A DNA stretch of 64,000 nucleotides, from positions 1-64,000 of the forward strand of contig NZ_BAZR01000026.1 in assembly GCF_001315105.1 (NCBI RefSeq), given 5' to 3'. A program made the translations under genes and the position numbers. The stretch's first letter is position 1, and the number at the start of each line of letters is the position of its first letter. The notes beneath the pieces are model-generated. The model was not told the DNA's origin, did not search any database, and saw nothing but the letters and a program-made list of their open reading frames with translations. The stretch is from Paenibacillus sp. JCM 10914. GTDB lineage: Bacteria > Bacillota > Bacilli > Paenibacillales > Paenibacillaceae. Below are positions 50,909 to 58,884 of the stretch, piece by piece.

Positions 50909-51337
50909 ATGAAAAAAATCAAAGTGTCGCTTGTTCTAATGATGCTATTTAGCTTATTAGCATTCCCCGCTGGTTTTTCGCATGCAAGTGATAAAGGAGC
51001 ATCCATAAACCCACAAGCAAATAATTCGATTACTCCGTTTGGAACAGGATCTTGGGACTTTAATTCTACATCTAGTACATTAACACTTTCAAATAGTACT
51101 ATAACGGTCTACTCTAATCCTGGAAAGAATGATGAACCGAATGATAAATATAATTACGTGCTTGTCGAATTACTGAAATCTTCAAATGGGACCGATTTTG
51201 ACATGTTTGGATCTTATATTTTGAGCGGTACTAAATCTGAAAGCAAAACAATCACAGGATTAACAGGTACCTATCGCATAAAGGTATCCAATTTTAATTA
51301 TCCTTGGTTGCCAGGAACATTTACTGTTATATGGTAG
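50909..51337 (+). CDS. Small secreted protein, unknown
   Basis: The 142-residue precursor has a clear signal peptide (MKKIKVSLVLMMLFSLLAFP, cleavage near SHAS). The mature protein is rich in Ser, Thr and Asn (GSWDFNSTSSTLTLSNSTIT, ESKTITGLTGTYRIKVSNFN) and ends PGTFTVIW, suggesting a small beta-sandwich. No family is recognised. GGAGAGGTGAAG precedes the ATG and a strong terminator follows. Confidence 0.75.
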   Translation: MKKIKVSLVLMMLFSLLAFPAGFSHASDKGASINPQANNSITPFGTGSWDFNSTSSTLTLSNSTITVYSNPGKNDEPNDKYNYVLVELLKSSNGTDFDMFGSYILSGTKSESKTITGLTGTYRIKVSNFNYPWLPGTFTVIW

Positions 51338-51385
51338 ACTACTCATCATACATACATACAGACATTAAGCATTTATTACAAAAAG

Positions 51386-51424
51386 ACCTACTCCCACGCT
51401 AAGGTGTGGCAGTAGGTTTTTTTT
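51386..51424 (+). terminator. Terminator of the small secreted protein gene
   Basis: ACCTACTCCCAC pairs with GTGTGGCAGTAGGT (one bulge) and eight T follow. Confidence 0.85.
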
Positions 51425-51428
51425 CGTC

Positions 51429-51570
51429 TTAGCGTGAAGATCTCAGTGTCTGAAATTCGACATCTAGGTGCTTTAAAGCAGCCAAGCCAAGCGCCAACCC
51501 CCAGATGGGCCATGTAAGCTCAGGGGCATAGGTAGCTATATTCTCTTTATTTTCACTTCGGAAAAATACG
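51429..51570 (-). pseudogene. C-terminal membrane protein fragment
   Basis: An open minus-strand frame reads ENIATYAPELTWPIWGLALG, LAALKHLDVEFQTLRSSR and stop (51429-51431). It resembles the tail of a small membrane or 2TM-domain protein. No start is present. Confidence 0.35.
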
Positions 51571-51649
51571 AATTATTGAGTGAAATATGAAACGCGACCG
51601 ATGAAGTAGAATCAAGGATGAGTTGAATCTAATCGTTACTTGCTTGATA

Positions 51650-51961
51650 TTATTCTTCATGATCAAGAAAGGCTTCAAGATCATCAAGTTTCCCGGACCA
51701 GAAGTGTCGATACGACTCGAGCCATTGATCGATTTCCTGAAGCGGCTCCGGACGTATCGAATAGATGCTTTTCTGAGAAACCGACCGTGCTGCAACCAAG
51801 CCGGCTTCCCGCATGATTCGAAGATGCTTGGAAACTCCCGGCTGACTCAATTGGCAGATGTCCACAAGCTCCCCAACCGAACGCTCACGAATGCGAAGTA
51901 AGTCCAGGATAGTTCGTCTGTGCGGCTCTGCCAAAACTTCAAAAACGCTTTTAGATGTCAT
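51650..51961 (-). CDS. ArsR family transcriptional regulator
   Basis: The 103-residue winged-helix protein has FEVLAEPHRRTILDLLRIRE and the recognition helix in CQLSQPGVSKHLRIMREAGLV. It lacks the CVC metal motif of ArsR/SmtB, so it probably senses something else. ATG 51961 has GAGGAAG upstream. It follows two AHSA1/SRPBCC genes, a common arrangement in which ArsR represses its own operon; a 14-base palindrome overlaps the promoter at 53041. Confidence 0.87.
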   Translation of the reverse strand: MTSKSVFEVLAEPHRRTILDLLRIRERSVGELVDICQLSQPGVSKHLRIMREAGLVAARSVSQKSIYSIRPEPLQEIDQWLESYRHFWSGKLDDLEAFLDHEE

Positions 51962-51976
51962 TGTCTGCACTCTTCC

Positions 51977-52492
51977 TCATTGACGTGATTTCATGAAATT
52001 GTCCATTCGTTTCGAGTACTGCTCCGTCATCGACTTTTCCAATTGATGTTTCGGAACGGCGCCATACGTGATACCATGCTCCAAGTAATATTTGAGCAAA
52101 GTCAATGCTTCCCCCCATCCGACTGCACAATCGGCGAACGCCTTTAAGTCAGTGTCTGTTTGTTTATATCCCGACTCCACTACCGAAACCAAAGTCCCTT
52201 CGCCCAGTTCCGTCAGTTGAAAGGAAATCGTCGTTGTTGATTCGCCTGGCGTCCATTGATAGACAAATTTCTCGCCAGTGACCGCTTCCAGAACCGTTCC
52301 TCCATCTTCAAGCGTAATATGGTCGGGTCCGAAATCCTTGAACCGAAAATGAATCGTTCCGCCCGGTCGCGCATCGACGGTCGTGCCTTGCGTAAACCAC
52401 GCATCCCAGCCCTCTCCCGTTGCAATCGCCGCATACACTTTGTCCGGAGTTGCATTTATGAACGTACGGTGGTGAATAGATAGTGTCTTCAT
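51977..52492 (-). CDS. SRPBCC (AHSA1/START-like) domain protein
   Basis: The 171-residue protein has AHSA1-type landmarks: FINATPDKVYAAIATGEGWDAWF, ARPGGTIHFRF, VYQWTPGESTTTISFQLTEL and the C-terminal helix VGWGEALTLLKYYLEHG. The fold binds hydrophobic ligands. Its biological role is unknown. GGAGGAAG precedes the ATG. It lies 18 bases after a second SRPBCC gene and 16 bases before arsR. Confidence 0.85.
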   Translation of the reverse strand: MKTLSIHHRTFINATPDKVYAAIATGEGWDAWFTQGTTVDARPGGTIHFRFKDFGPDHITLEDGGTVLEAVTGEKFVYQWTPGESTTTISFQLTELGEGTLVSVVESGYKQTDTDLKAFADCAVGWGEALTLLKYYLEHGITYGAVPKHQLEKSMTEQYSKRMDNFMKSRQ

Positions 52493-52510
52493 CTTATCTT
52501 CCTCCTCTCT

Positions 52511-52990
52511 TCAATTCATAATAGAAGTATATTTCGAGCGCATTTCCTTTACTCGCTCCCAAGGGAACCGGGTAAACTGATCATTAATAACCTCATCCAG
52601 CGCTTCAAGATGCACATGCCAACCTGCCAGATAATCGGGAACAACGGCCACTTCGTAAAAGGTATGCGTCAGATGAAGAAGGCATCTCTCACCTTCATCC
52701 TTCAACCTCCATCGCACCACAGAGTATCCTGAAGCCTCCTCTAACCACGTGTACTCCAGCTCGTGCGGCGGGTCGATTTTCGTGATCTTCCCCTCTACGA
52801 GATCTCCGTTATCCCAACGAAACGCCAGCTGACCGTCCACCCTCAATTCCATCTCCGACTGCACGGTTAACCATTTGGCCATATGCTCCGGATTCGTGAT
52901 GGCCCTCCATACTTTTTCCACCGGGTGCTTCAAATAGCGTTCGAAACTAACGACACGGTGACCATCCATCTGTAAAACTTTTCCCTCCAC
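52511..52990 (-). CDS. SRPBCC (AHSA1-like) domain protein
   Basis: The 159-residue protein has FERYLKHPVEKVWRAITNPE HMAKWL, FRWDNGDLVEGKI, LEYTWLEE and LLHLTHTFYEV, the AHSA1 pattern. The GTG at 52990 has GGAGGG six bases upstream and is preferred to the ATG seven codons on. First gene of the ArsR-AHSA1 operon, with the promoter at 53030-53058. Confidence 0.82.
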   Translation of the reverse strand: MEGKVLQMDGHRVVSFERYLKHPVEKVWRAITNPEHMAKWLTVQSEMELRVDGQLAFRWDNGDLVEGKITKIDPPHELEYTWLEEASGYSVVRWRLKDEGERCLLHLTHTFYEVAVVPDYLAGWHVHLEALDEVINDQFTRFPWERVKEMRSKYTSIMN

Positions 52991-53029
52991 ATTGATCCCT
53001 CCAACTATTGGATTAACCTTAACGATTTT

Positions 53030-53058
53030 ATATTACCACGCAGTTATATAACTGTAAA
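53030..53058 (-). promoter_or_regulatory. Promoter and perfect palindromic operator of the AHSA1-ArsR operon
   Basis: On the minus strand TTTACA (53053-53058) and TAATAT (53030-53035) are 17 bases apart. CAGTTATATAACTG (53041-53054), a perfect 14-base palindrome, fills the spacer and touches the -35 box; this is a typical ArsR operator position. Confidence 0.75.
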
Positions 53059-53500
53059 GTGATATAAAATTAGACGCCAATTGAGCTAAAGCTCGATGCG
53101 GTTAACTTCGAACCAACACTCCACTTCGTGGGGCTGTTTTGCATTGAACTTAACAGTTGCTATTACATGAGTGTCATACTTTACAATTAATTCTGAACAA
53201 TGATCAGAGAGGAGATAATCTCCACCATATCATGACATCCCCCGAAATTTACCCATATGGCCATTAAATTTTGGATGTGTTTTCTTCCCTCTACTCTGAA
53301 TCACAGGCATGTTGATGCATGAGTTAATTATAAAGAAAGCCGATAACTACGATTTTACTCGCAGTTATCGGCTCTACGTCTTTGCATCTGACGATTCATA
53401 GAATGCCGCCTGGATTGCCCTTTCTTGAACCAAAATGTAAATACGCTGAGAATCATTCTCCAACTGTTTAATTCATTACCTATTGAGACAGTTCCGCAAC
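53059..53500. other. Intergenic region with one hairpin
   Basis: No coding signal was found. The only clear structure is the hairpin at 53338-53373. Confidence 0.45.
53338..53373 (-). terminator. Hairpin downstream of the beta-lactamase-fold gene
   Basis: AGCCGATAACT and AGTTATCGGCT pair exactly around a 14-base loop; TTTCTTTATAA follows on the minus strand. It lies about 130 bases after the stop at 53501. Confidence 0.6.
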
Positions 53501-54892
53501 TTAAGCGAATTTTTTGTCCGCCCGGAATGATCTTCCCTCTTGATGAATATGCAATGCCACAATATGGCCATCCACGTTTCTTTCAAAATCGACGACTGCG
53601 TTTAGTTCTGTTGAAAATTTCGTCTCCGATTCGGGGGACAGCCGGATTGGGGACTGTTCCTGAATTTGCAAGTCCAAGTCATTGCCATCCAGTATGACTG
53701 AAGCTTGCAGTCCGGATGTTGTTTGATAATCGCCTACGTATTCATTTAGTATATTGCGCGGTACATGAACGTTATTTTTGTCAGGAAAATATCCGGGCCA
53801 TTCGTATTCGCGCGCGATGGCCTGCTCGATTTCACTAATTATTGGATTGCCTTCATTCGAGTTGATCATGATAACAGCACCAAAACCGAGATGTTTGGAT
53901 AAAACGAACCGAGCTACGAAACCTTCATCCCACCCGTTATGGCCGAAACGGACCCTTTCCCCTTCACCCTCAAGGAAAAAGCCAATACCCATATGATTCT
54001 CGACCTGGGCAGTTAACATTTGGTTTAGCGTGTCCGCAGAAAGAATGCCATTCGAATTATTTTTCAATGCTAATTGCAATTCGACACCTAAACGGGCCAG
54101 ATCTGAAGGCGTCGTCCATAGGCCTGCGGCCGCCATTTCGGGATAGACATGCCACTTGCCTGGGAGGGGCCTGCCTTTCCAAGGGTGTGCCGTTGCGGTA
54201 AACTCATGCCATTGAGGTGGCAGCGGCTGTTCGTATGTACTGTTCGCAAGACCTAACGGTTTGAATAGCAACTCGCTCATGATTTCAGCAAAAGGTAGAC
54301 CCACCCAATCTACAACAAGCTGTTGCGCGACGGTGGTGCCCCCTCCGGAATATCGGTGTTGCAATCCCGGAATGAGATTAACTTCCACGGCCGAGGTATT
54401 AGCTGGATGTTGTCCATTCAGAATTTGCACTACCGTGGGAAGTTCATCGGTTGTTTCGTAACCGGGAAATCCGTGAATAGTAAGCCCGGCACTATGACTC
54501 AGTAATTGCCGAAGCGTCACTTTGGGCTGCCAGCCTGAAACAGACGGTATTTTCCAGGACTTTAGGTAATCGTTCACGTCCCGATTAAGATCCAATTTCC
54601 CTTCCTGAACTAATCGCATGACCGCTAAAGCAAAAACCGGCTTACTGATCGACCCGGCTTGGAAAAGTGTTGTTTCGGTTACCGGATCGGGTTTACCCGC
54701 CTCGCGGATTCCGAATCCCCGAGCCCATTCCAGTTTGAAATTATGGATAACCGCAATGGATACCCCAGGCGTGTTGTAATATTTCATTCGTTCAGCTAGC
54801 GTTGCTTCCTGGCCGTATTTATTTTTATAATGGGTTTCCGGTAGTAAACGATGGATAATGGCTTCAATTCTTTCCTCAATCGCTGTAGACAT
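53501..54892 (-). CDS. Serine beta-lactamase-like (class C/PBP4*) hydrolase
   Basis: The 463-residue protein has the SxxK nucleophile in AGSISKPVFALAVM (Ser near residue 81), the YxN-equivalent RYSGGGTTVAQQL, and HNGWDEG as the KTG-equivalent. A C-terminal lipocalin-like extension of about 110 residues follows (LNEYVGDYQTTSGLQASVIL). There is no signal peptide, so it is probably a cytoplasmic esterase or peptidase rather than a true beta-lactamase. AGCGAGGGGAAATCG precedes the ATG. Confidence 0.85.
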   Translation of the reverse strand: MSTAIEERIEAIIHRLLPETHYKNKYGQEATLAERMKYYNTPGVSIAVIHNFKLEWARGFGIREAGKPDPVTETTLFQAGSISKPVFALAVMRLVQEGKLDLNRDVNDYLKSWKIPSVSGWQPKVTLRQLLSHSAGLTIHGFPGYETTDELPTVVQILNGQHPANTSAVEVNLIPGLQHRYSGGGTTVAQQLVVDWVGLPFAEIMSELLFKPLGLANSTYEQPLPPQWHEFTATAHPWKGRPLPGKWHVYPEMAAAGLWTTPSDLARLGVELQLALKNNSNGILSADTLNQMLTAQVENHMGIGFFLEGEGERVRFGHNGWDEGFVARFVLSKHLGFGAVIMINSNEGNPIISEIEQAIAREYEWPGYFPDKNNVHVPRNILNEYVGDYQTTSGLQASVILDGNDLDLQIQEQSPIRLSPESETKFSTELNAVVDFERNVDGHIVALHIHQEGRSFRADKKFA

Positions 54893-54978
54893 CGATTTCC
54901 CCTCGCTTTGCTCGTATTTGATATGATTTCAACCTTCGTTTCCCGTTGAATATGTTGTTATCCTGATGGATTTGCCTT

Positions 54979-55569
54979 TTATGAAACACTAGCCTCTCTT
55001 TTACTTAATTTCTTAAATACTGAGTAATCCTGATCGGATTTAATAAAACATAATATCCTTTCGGCACATTCTGTTGGACTCAACTCTTCAGTATTTACTT
55101 CAAGGTCATATTCATTAAAGGAATATACTTTGTCGAACTGGGAATTTGCTAATCCAATCTGTCGATCTCCTCTTATTTGCTCTCTTCTTATGAGTTCTTC
55201 TTTCGAGCATAGTACACCTACAAATAAAGTAGGATGATCAAAAAGCGCATCAAGATAATCATTAAACCGCTTGTCATTGTCGATTACGGTATCGATGATT
55301 ACATTCAAACCCATTTCTGAAAACAATTTAATGGTTGCATGGAACACTGAGTTTATGGGATCAAAAAGTATTTGTCCGACATGATCCACTTCTCTTGTAG
55401 GTTCAATATTTGGAAATTGTTTATCAATAAAATCATTGTAATTTCCAAAAAAATTATCTATGGATAAATGATGAAAAGGAATCTCTTTCTGATTTTTCAG
55501 TTCCATAGAAATACTAGTCTTTCCTGAACTTGAAGTTCCGTTCATAAACACAATGAGTCCTTGCTTCAA
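54979..55569 (-). CDS. Second chloramphenicol phosphotransferase-like P-loop kinase
   Basis: The protein has about 196 residues with Walker A MNGTSSSGKTSIS, LSIDNFFG, NVIIDTVIDND and LCSKEELIRREQIRGDRQIG, YDLEVNTEELSPTECAERIL. It is the same family as 25205-25729 but clearly divergent. TTG 55569 is proposed because GAGG lies 9 bases upstream; the ATG and GTG five to three codons before touch that site. Role: phosphorylation of a hydroxyl on a small molecule, perhaps an antibiotic. Confidence 0.75.
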   Translation of the reverse strand: MKQGLIVFMNGTSSSGKTSISMELKNQKEIPFHHLSIDNFFGNYNDFIDKQFPNIEPTREVDHVGQILFDPINSVFHATIKLFSEMGLNVIIDTVIDNDKRFNDYLDALFDHPTLFVGVLCSKEELIRREQIRGDRQIGLANSQFDKVYSFNEYDLEVNTEELSPTECAERILCFIKSDQDYSVFKKLSKREASVS

Positions 55570-55670
55570 ACGAATCATCCTCACATATAAGATTTGCGTA
55601 TCATTCAGACAACGTTATATTCACAACGTTCATTGAATTATCAAACTGAATAATATATTCGAGAAGCGAT

Positions 55671-55745
55671 AAGACTATCCTGCCCGTTAGCTTAATGAAA
55701 TCGCTGTAAAATTCAGTTAGATACTTATCTAATTGGTAATCGGCT
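55671..55745 (+). repeat. Dispersed intergenic repeat, copy 9 (left part)
   Basis: ACTATCCTGCCCGTTAGCTT, ATTCAGTTAGATACTTATC and TAATTGGTAATCGG match the left end of the family; it stops before the inverted pair. Confidence 0.7.
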
Positions 55746-55849
55746 TCTCCGATCCCGCTGAGCCAGCGCCTTGAATATTTTGATTTAGATTGACCAACAT
55801 TATATCATATGTTACTGTTAACCTATGTTGTTTATAACGGGGTGTAATT

Positions 55850-56767
55850 ATGTCAATTCAATTAGCAATATTAGGCATACTGAGTTGGAAGTCCTCAACA
55901 GGATATGAATTAAAAAAGATTTTTGAGGATTCCTCCTTCATGTATTGGTCCGGTAATAATAATCAAATTTACAAAGCGCTAATGAATATGGAAAATGAAG
56001 ATTTTGTTACCAGTGAAGTGGTTCATCAGGATAACTCTCCTTCCAAAAAAATATATTCCATAACGGAAGAAGGAATTAAAGAGCTAAAAAAATGGATTAT
56101 GTCATCACCAGAAGCTCCTGAGATAAAAAAAGCATTTCTGGTGCAGCTAGCATGGTCCGATATGTTAAGTAATCAAGAATTAAATGAGGTACTTTTTAAA
56201 TATGAAAATGAAATCAGACTGCAATTGATTATGCAGAATGAGAAATACAGACGGGCTCTTCATACACCTAATAGAAGCAACAGGGAAAGTTTAATATGGG
56301 AGAGGATTTCAGAAAATATTGTATCAACCTATAATAATGAACTGAATTGGGTCCGTGAAACCCGCCAGAAGTTGTTTGAAAATGAAGTTGTGGAGGAAGA
56401 GGAGAAAATGAACTATCAAATTAGAGAACTAGAGAGTGAAAAATATATTGAACTGATGTCTTCTACTGAACCTTTAAGTACAGAGAATGATACACTTGAT
56501 CTAATATCTTTATGCTGGGAACATGAGACAAATGCGCTTATGATACACTATGCAGCCTTATCAGAAGACTTCTTCAAACTTAAAACCAAATTAGCCGGCA
56601 ATATGATTCAGAAATTTACAAACTATGGTATTAAAGCTGCTGCTATTATTTCTCAGGAGACCATTCAAACAGGCAGATTCAAAGAAATGGCTATGGAAAC
56701 GAACAAAGGCAATCATTTTAGATTGTACGAAAGTAAAGAAGAAGCTGAAGAGTGGCTTCTGAAATAG
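55850..56767 (+). CDS. PadR-type regulator fused to a DUF4180 domain
   Basis: The 305-residue protein has an N-terminal PadR winged helix (LAILGILSWKSSTGYELKKI, NNQIYKALMNMENEDFV, KKIYSITEEGIKELKKW), the PadR C-terminal helices to about residue 185, an acidic joint EVVEEEEKMN, and a complete DUF4180 domain (ESEKYIELMSSTEPLSTEND, LISLCWEHETNALMIHYAAL, GIKAAAII, NHFRLYESKEEAEEWL). DUF4180 is usually a separate small protein, so this is a two-domain fusion that may couple a sensor to a repressor. GGGGTG precedes the ATG. Confidence 0.87.
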   Translation: MSIQLAILGILSWKSSTGYELKKIFEDSSFMYWSGNNNQIYKALMNMENEDFVTSEVVHQDNSPSKKIYSITEEGIKELKKWIMSSPEAPEIKKAFLVQLAWSDMLSNQELNEVLFKYENEIRLQLIMQNEKYRRALHTPNRSNRESLIWERISENIVSTYNNELNWVRETRQKLFENEVVEEEEKMNYQIRELESEKYIELMSSTEPLSTENDTLDLISLCWEHETNALMIHYAALSEDFFKLKTKLAGNMIQKFTNYGIKAAAIISQETIQTGRFKEMAMETNKGNHFRLYESKEEAEEWLLK

Positions 56768-56785
56768 AAAGAACGGCGAGATATC

Positions 56786-56881
56786 ATGGAAAATCAAGGG
56801 ATTCCTGACATTAGCACCTCCGGCCTAACAGCCGAAAGAAAAACTCAATGTCTGGAAACCCTTTGTTTATGGGCATTTTGA
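56786..56881 (+). pseudogene. Short N-terminal relic, unrecognised
   Basis: ATG 56786 begins MENQGIPDISTSGLTAERKT and ends after LETLCLWAF. With one more base the frame continues LSPVIYALDINTTIPSAP. It is probably a relic of a larger gene. A GGCGAG lies upstream. Confidence 0.25.
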
Positions 56882-57019
56882 GCCCTGTTATCTACGCTTG
56901 ACATCAATACTACAATCCCATCAGCACCCTGAAGCTACCTCCATTGACTGCCATGAGCAGTCCCTGAGCTTCTGGTATTTCTATCGTACAGAGTAAAACT
57001 CGTGGCCTCGTCGATATCA

Positions 57020-57847
57020 TTACTGAAGATCGGGTTCCAAACTCATATTAGGGATCTGTCTCAAATGATCTCTTACCTTGTCCACCTTCCATACTCCATT
57101 TGCATAAATAACGTGCGCTTCCCGATCCAACACATAATGCAGTTCTCCCGTTAATATATTCCCAGGAACAAAGGATTGTATCAGTGTCGCACTAGTATTG
57201 CTTGTGTAGTTCACGGTTGCTGTGTTCATATCAAAATTCATTTCTTTAAAGTTAAGTCCTTCTTGTTGGATGATTTGCTGAATTAGTCGATCTGTAAAAT
57301 AAGGTCTGAAGTAAGTGTTAACCTGTTTCACTTTAGATAGATCAGATGCCTCATTCAATTTCTCCGATAAGCTTGCGACACGAGTTTCGCTTAGTCGTTG
57401 GTTAGTTGGTACTGAATACTTCGGCTCCTTCAACTTTACGACAACTTGCTTTCCATCCAGAATAACCATGGCCTCTTTGGCTTTCTGATCCCATTTTACA
57501 TCTGCCCCCATGGTTTGACTGACGAATCTCAAAGGTACATAGGTTGTGTTTTGGATGAGCTCAACCGGAGCATCGAAATCAACGCGGTCTTGGTTCACTA
57601 AAGCCCTTTTGAATTGAACAGCGAGTATGATTTCAGTCTCGCCTTTGGTCAATTGAGCTGTTTTTTGAAATTGGTTCCATTTCACATCGATGCCCAAGTT
57701 CTGAGATACCGCTCGTATTGGGATTAGCACCCGATTGTTCTTTAGAACACCATTCTCGATCACACTTGTATCCGATGCTTCCGTTGGGACAACATTCGCA
57801 AGCAAAAAGATCATGACCACCGATAAGCTAAACAATAACTTTTTCAT
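57020..57847 (-). CDS. Secreted protein with two stalk (copper amine oxidase N-like) domains
   Basis: The 275-residue precursor has a signal peptide (MKKLLFSLSVVMIFLLANVV, cleavage near TEAS). It contains two stalk-domain repeats (RVLIPIRAVSQNLGIDVKWN and TYVPLRFVSQTMGADVKWD). The C-terminal part (NYTSNTSATLIQSFVPGNI, ELHYVLDREAHVIYANGVWKV) is an unknown alpha/beta domain. ATG 57847 follows GGAGGCGAAATACAA. It is monocistronic. Confidence 0.82.
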   Translation of the reverse strand: MKKLLFSLSVVMIFLLANVVPTEASDTSVIENGVLKNNRVLIPIRAVSQNLGIDVKWNQFQKTAQLTKGETEIILAVQFKRALVNQDRVDFDAPVELIQNTTYVPLRFVSQTMGADVKWDQKAKEAMVILDGKQVVVKLKEPKYSVPTNQRLSETRVASLSEKLNEASDLSKVKQVNTYFRPYFTDRLIQQIIQQEGLNFKEMNFDMNTATVNYTSNTSATLIQSFVPGNILTGELHYVLDREAHVIYANGVWKVDKVRDHLRQIPNMSLEPDLQ

Positions 57848-57916
57848 TTGTATTTCGCCTCCTATCTGAGCACTGGTATTTTCCAGCATTAATCGTTTAG
57901 ACGTCTAGCCAATTAA

Positions 57917-58126
57917 AAAGTTACAGATGAATATGAAAAAGCGACCGAAAAATGGATATCGAATGGGGTGATGGGCGTATTAGGCACTCTATATCCTTTA
58001 ATAACCATTCCAAAAGCATTTTTACCTATAAAATTCTCGAGTGTAAATAAAAGTCCAGCCTTAAATAGCTCTTATCCCCTATGGTTGCAACAAAAATATA
58101 ATGAATTGACATGTAATAACACGTAA
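57917..58126 (+). pseudogene. Open coding-like stretch without start, unrecognised
   Basis: Sixty-nine codons are open: VTDEYEKATEKWISNGVMGV, LGTLYPLITIPKAFLPIKF, ALNSSYPLWLQQKYNELTC and stop at 58124-58126. The text is protein-like (an end of a hydrolase or toxin-type domain is possible), but there is no start or ribosome binding site. Confidence 0.3.
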
Positions 58127-58157
58127 TTTATACTAAATGAAAGTAAGTACTTGCATT
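58106..58157 (+). promoter_or_regulatory. TetR promoter and operator 1
   Basis: TTGACA (58106-58111) and TATACT (58129-58134) are 17 bases apart. GAAAGTAAGTACTTGCATT (58139-58157) lies immediately downstream, where a bound repressor would block transcription. Confidence 0.75.
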
Positions 58158-58170
58158 GTGAGGTGAACCT

Positions 58171-58758
58171 ATGAGTGCTAATCCATCTACAAGTGAAAAA
58201 ATATTGCTGGCAACCATCAACTTAATGGCAGAAAAAGGTTATGACAGCACAACGACCAAAGAAATTGCGCTAGCTGCCGGAGTGAACGAAGTCACTTTAT
58301 TTCGGCATTTCGGAACGAAAGAAAAACTGCTTGAGGCCGCCTTCAGTCGGTTCCACTATGGCAATGAAATGAGTAGGCTTTTTAACGAGGGTCTTAAAGG
58401 GCATCTGCATGAGGATCTGCTTACAGTGAGTCGAACGTATCATAACATCATGAACCGGAACAGAAAACTAATTTCAATCGCGCTAAAAGGAAGTAGTACT
58501 CTACCTGACTCTGTTCTACAAGAGGCTTCGCGTAATCCGAAGCACTTGAAAACTTTGCTCGCTGATTATCTAACTACAATGTCATCAGAAGGCAAAGTGG
58601 TCTCCTCAAATCCTGAAATCCAAGCATTATCGTTTATGTGGATGAATTACGGGGCTTTCATTAGTAGATTAAATGCCAATGAAGCGGTCTCGGAAGAAGA
58701 TCTGGACGTATTTATTGAAGAAAGCGTAAGTTTATTTACTAAGGCACTTAGCCCTTAA
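58171..58758 (+). CDS. TetR family regulator, probable repressor of the haloalkane dehalogenase gene
   Basis: The 195-residue protein has the TetR helix-turn-helix in MAEKGYDSTTTKEIALAAGV NEVTLFRHFGTKEKLL and a helical ligand domain (FHYGNEMSRLFNEGLKGHLH, SFMWMNYGAFISRLN). GAGGTGAACCT precedes the ATG. The same 19-base operator occurs in front of this gene and in front of the dehalogenase gene (58812), so it most likely represses both and is released by a substrate or a related hydrophobic compound. Confidence 0.88.
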   Translation: MSANPSTSEKILLATINLMAEKGYDSTTTKEIALAAGVNEVTLFRHFGTKEKLLEAAFSRFHYGNEMSRLFNEGLKGHLHEDLLTVSRTYHNIMNRNRKLISIALKGSSTLPDSVLQEASRNPKHLKTLLADYLTTMSSEGKVVSSNPEIQALSFMWMNYGAFISRLNANEAVSEEDLDVFIEESVSLFTKALSP

Positions 58759-58811
58759 TTATTGGTTTCTCTAAGAGGAGCTCCGAAAGGGGCTTTTCTT
58801 TGAACATAATT

Positions 58812-58830
58812 GAAAGTATGTGCTTGCATT
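58812..58830 (+). promoter_or_regulatory. TetR operator 2, before the dehalogenase gene
   Basis: GAAAGTATGTGCTTGCATT differs from operator 1 in two of 19 positions. It lies about 55 bases before the dehalogenase start; TATACAAT at 58851 may be the -10 region. Confidence 0.7.
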
Positions 58831-58884
58831 CATTATTTCAAGCATTTACCTATACAATCTAACTAATGAAAGGTGAGATTCTGA

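Larger units (their letters stand above)
57848..58170. other. Intergenic region with an open relic and the TetR promoter
   Basis: It includes an unrecognised open stretch (57917-58126) and, overlapping its end, the promoter and operator of the TetR gene. Confidence 0.5.

Noticed and set aside
53501..54892. A true beta-lactamase
   Set aside because: There is no signal peptide, the motif set is that of class C-like esterases/PBP4* proteins, and a lipocalin-like extension follows.
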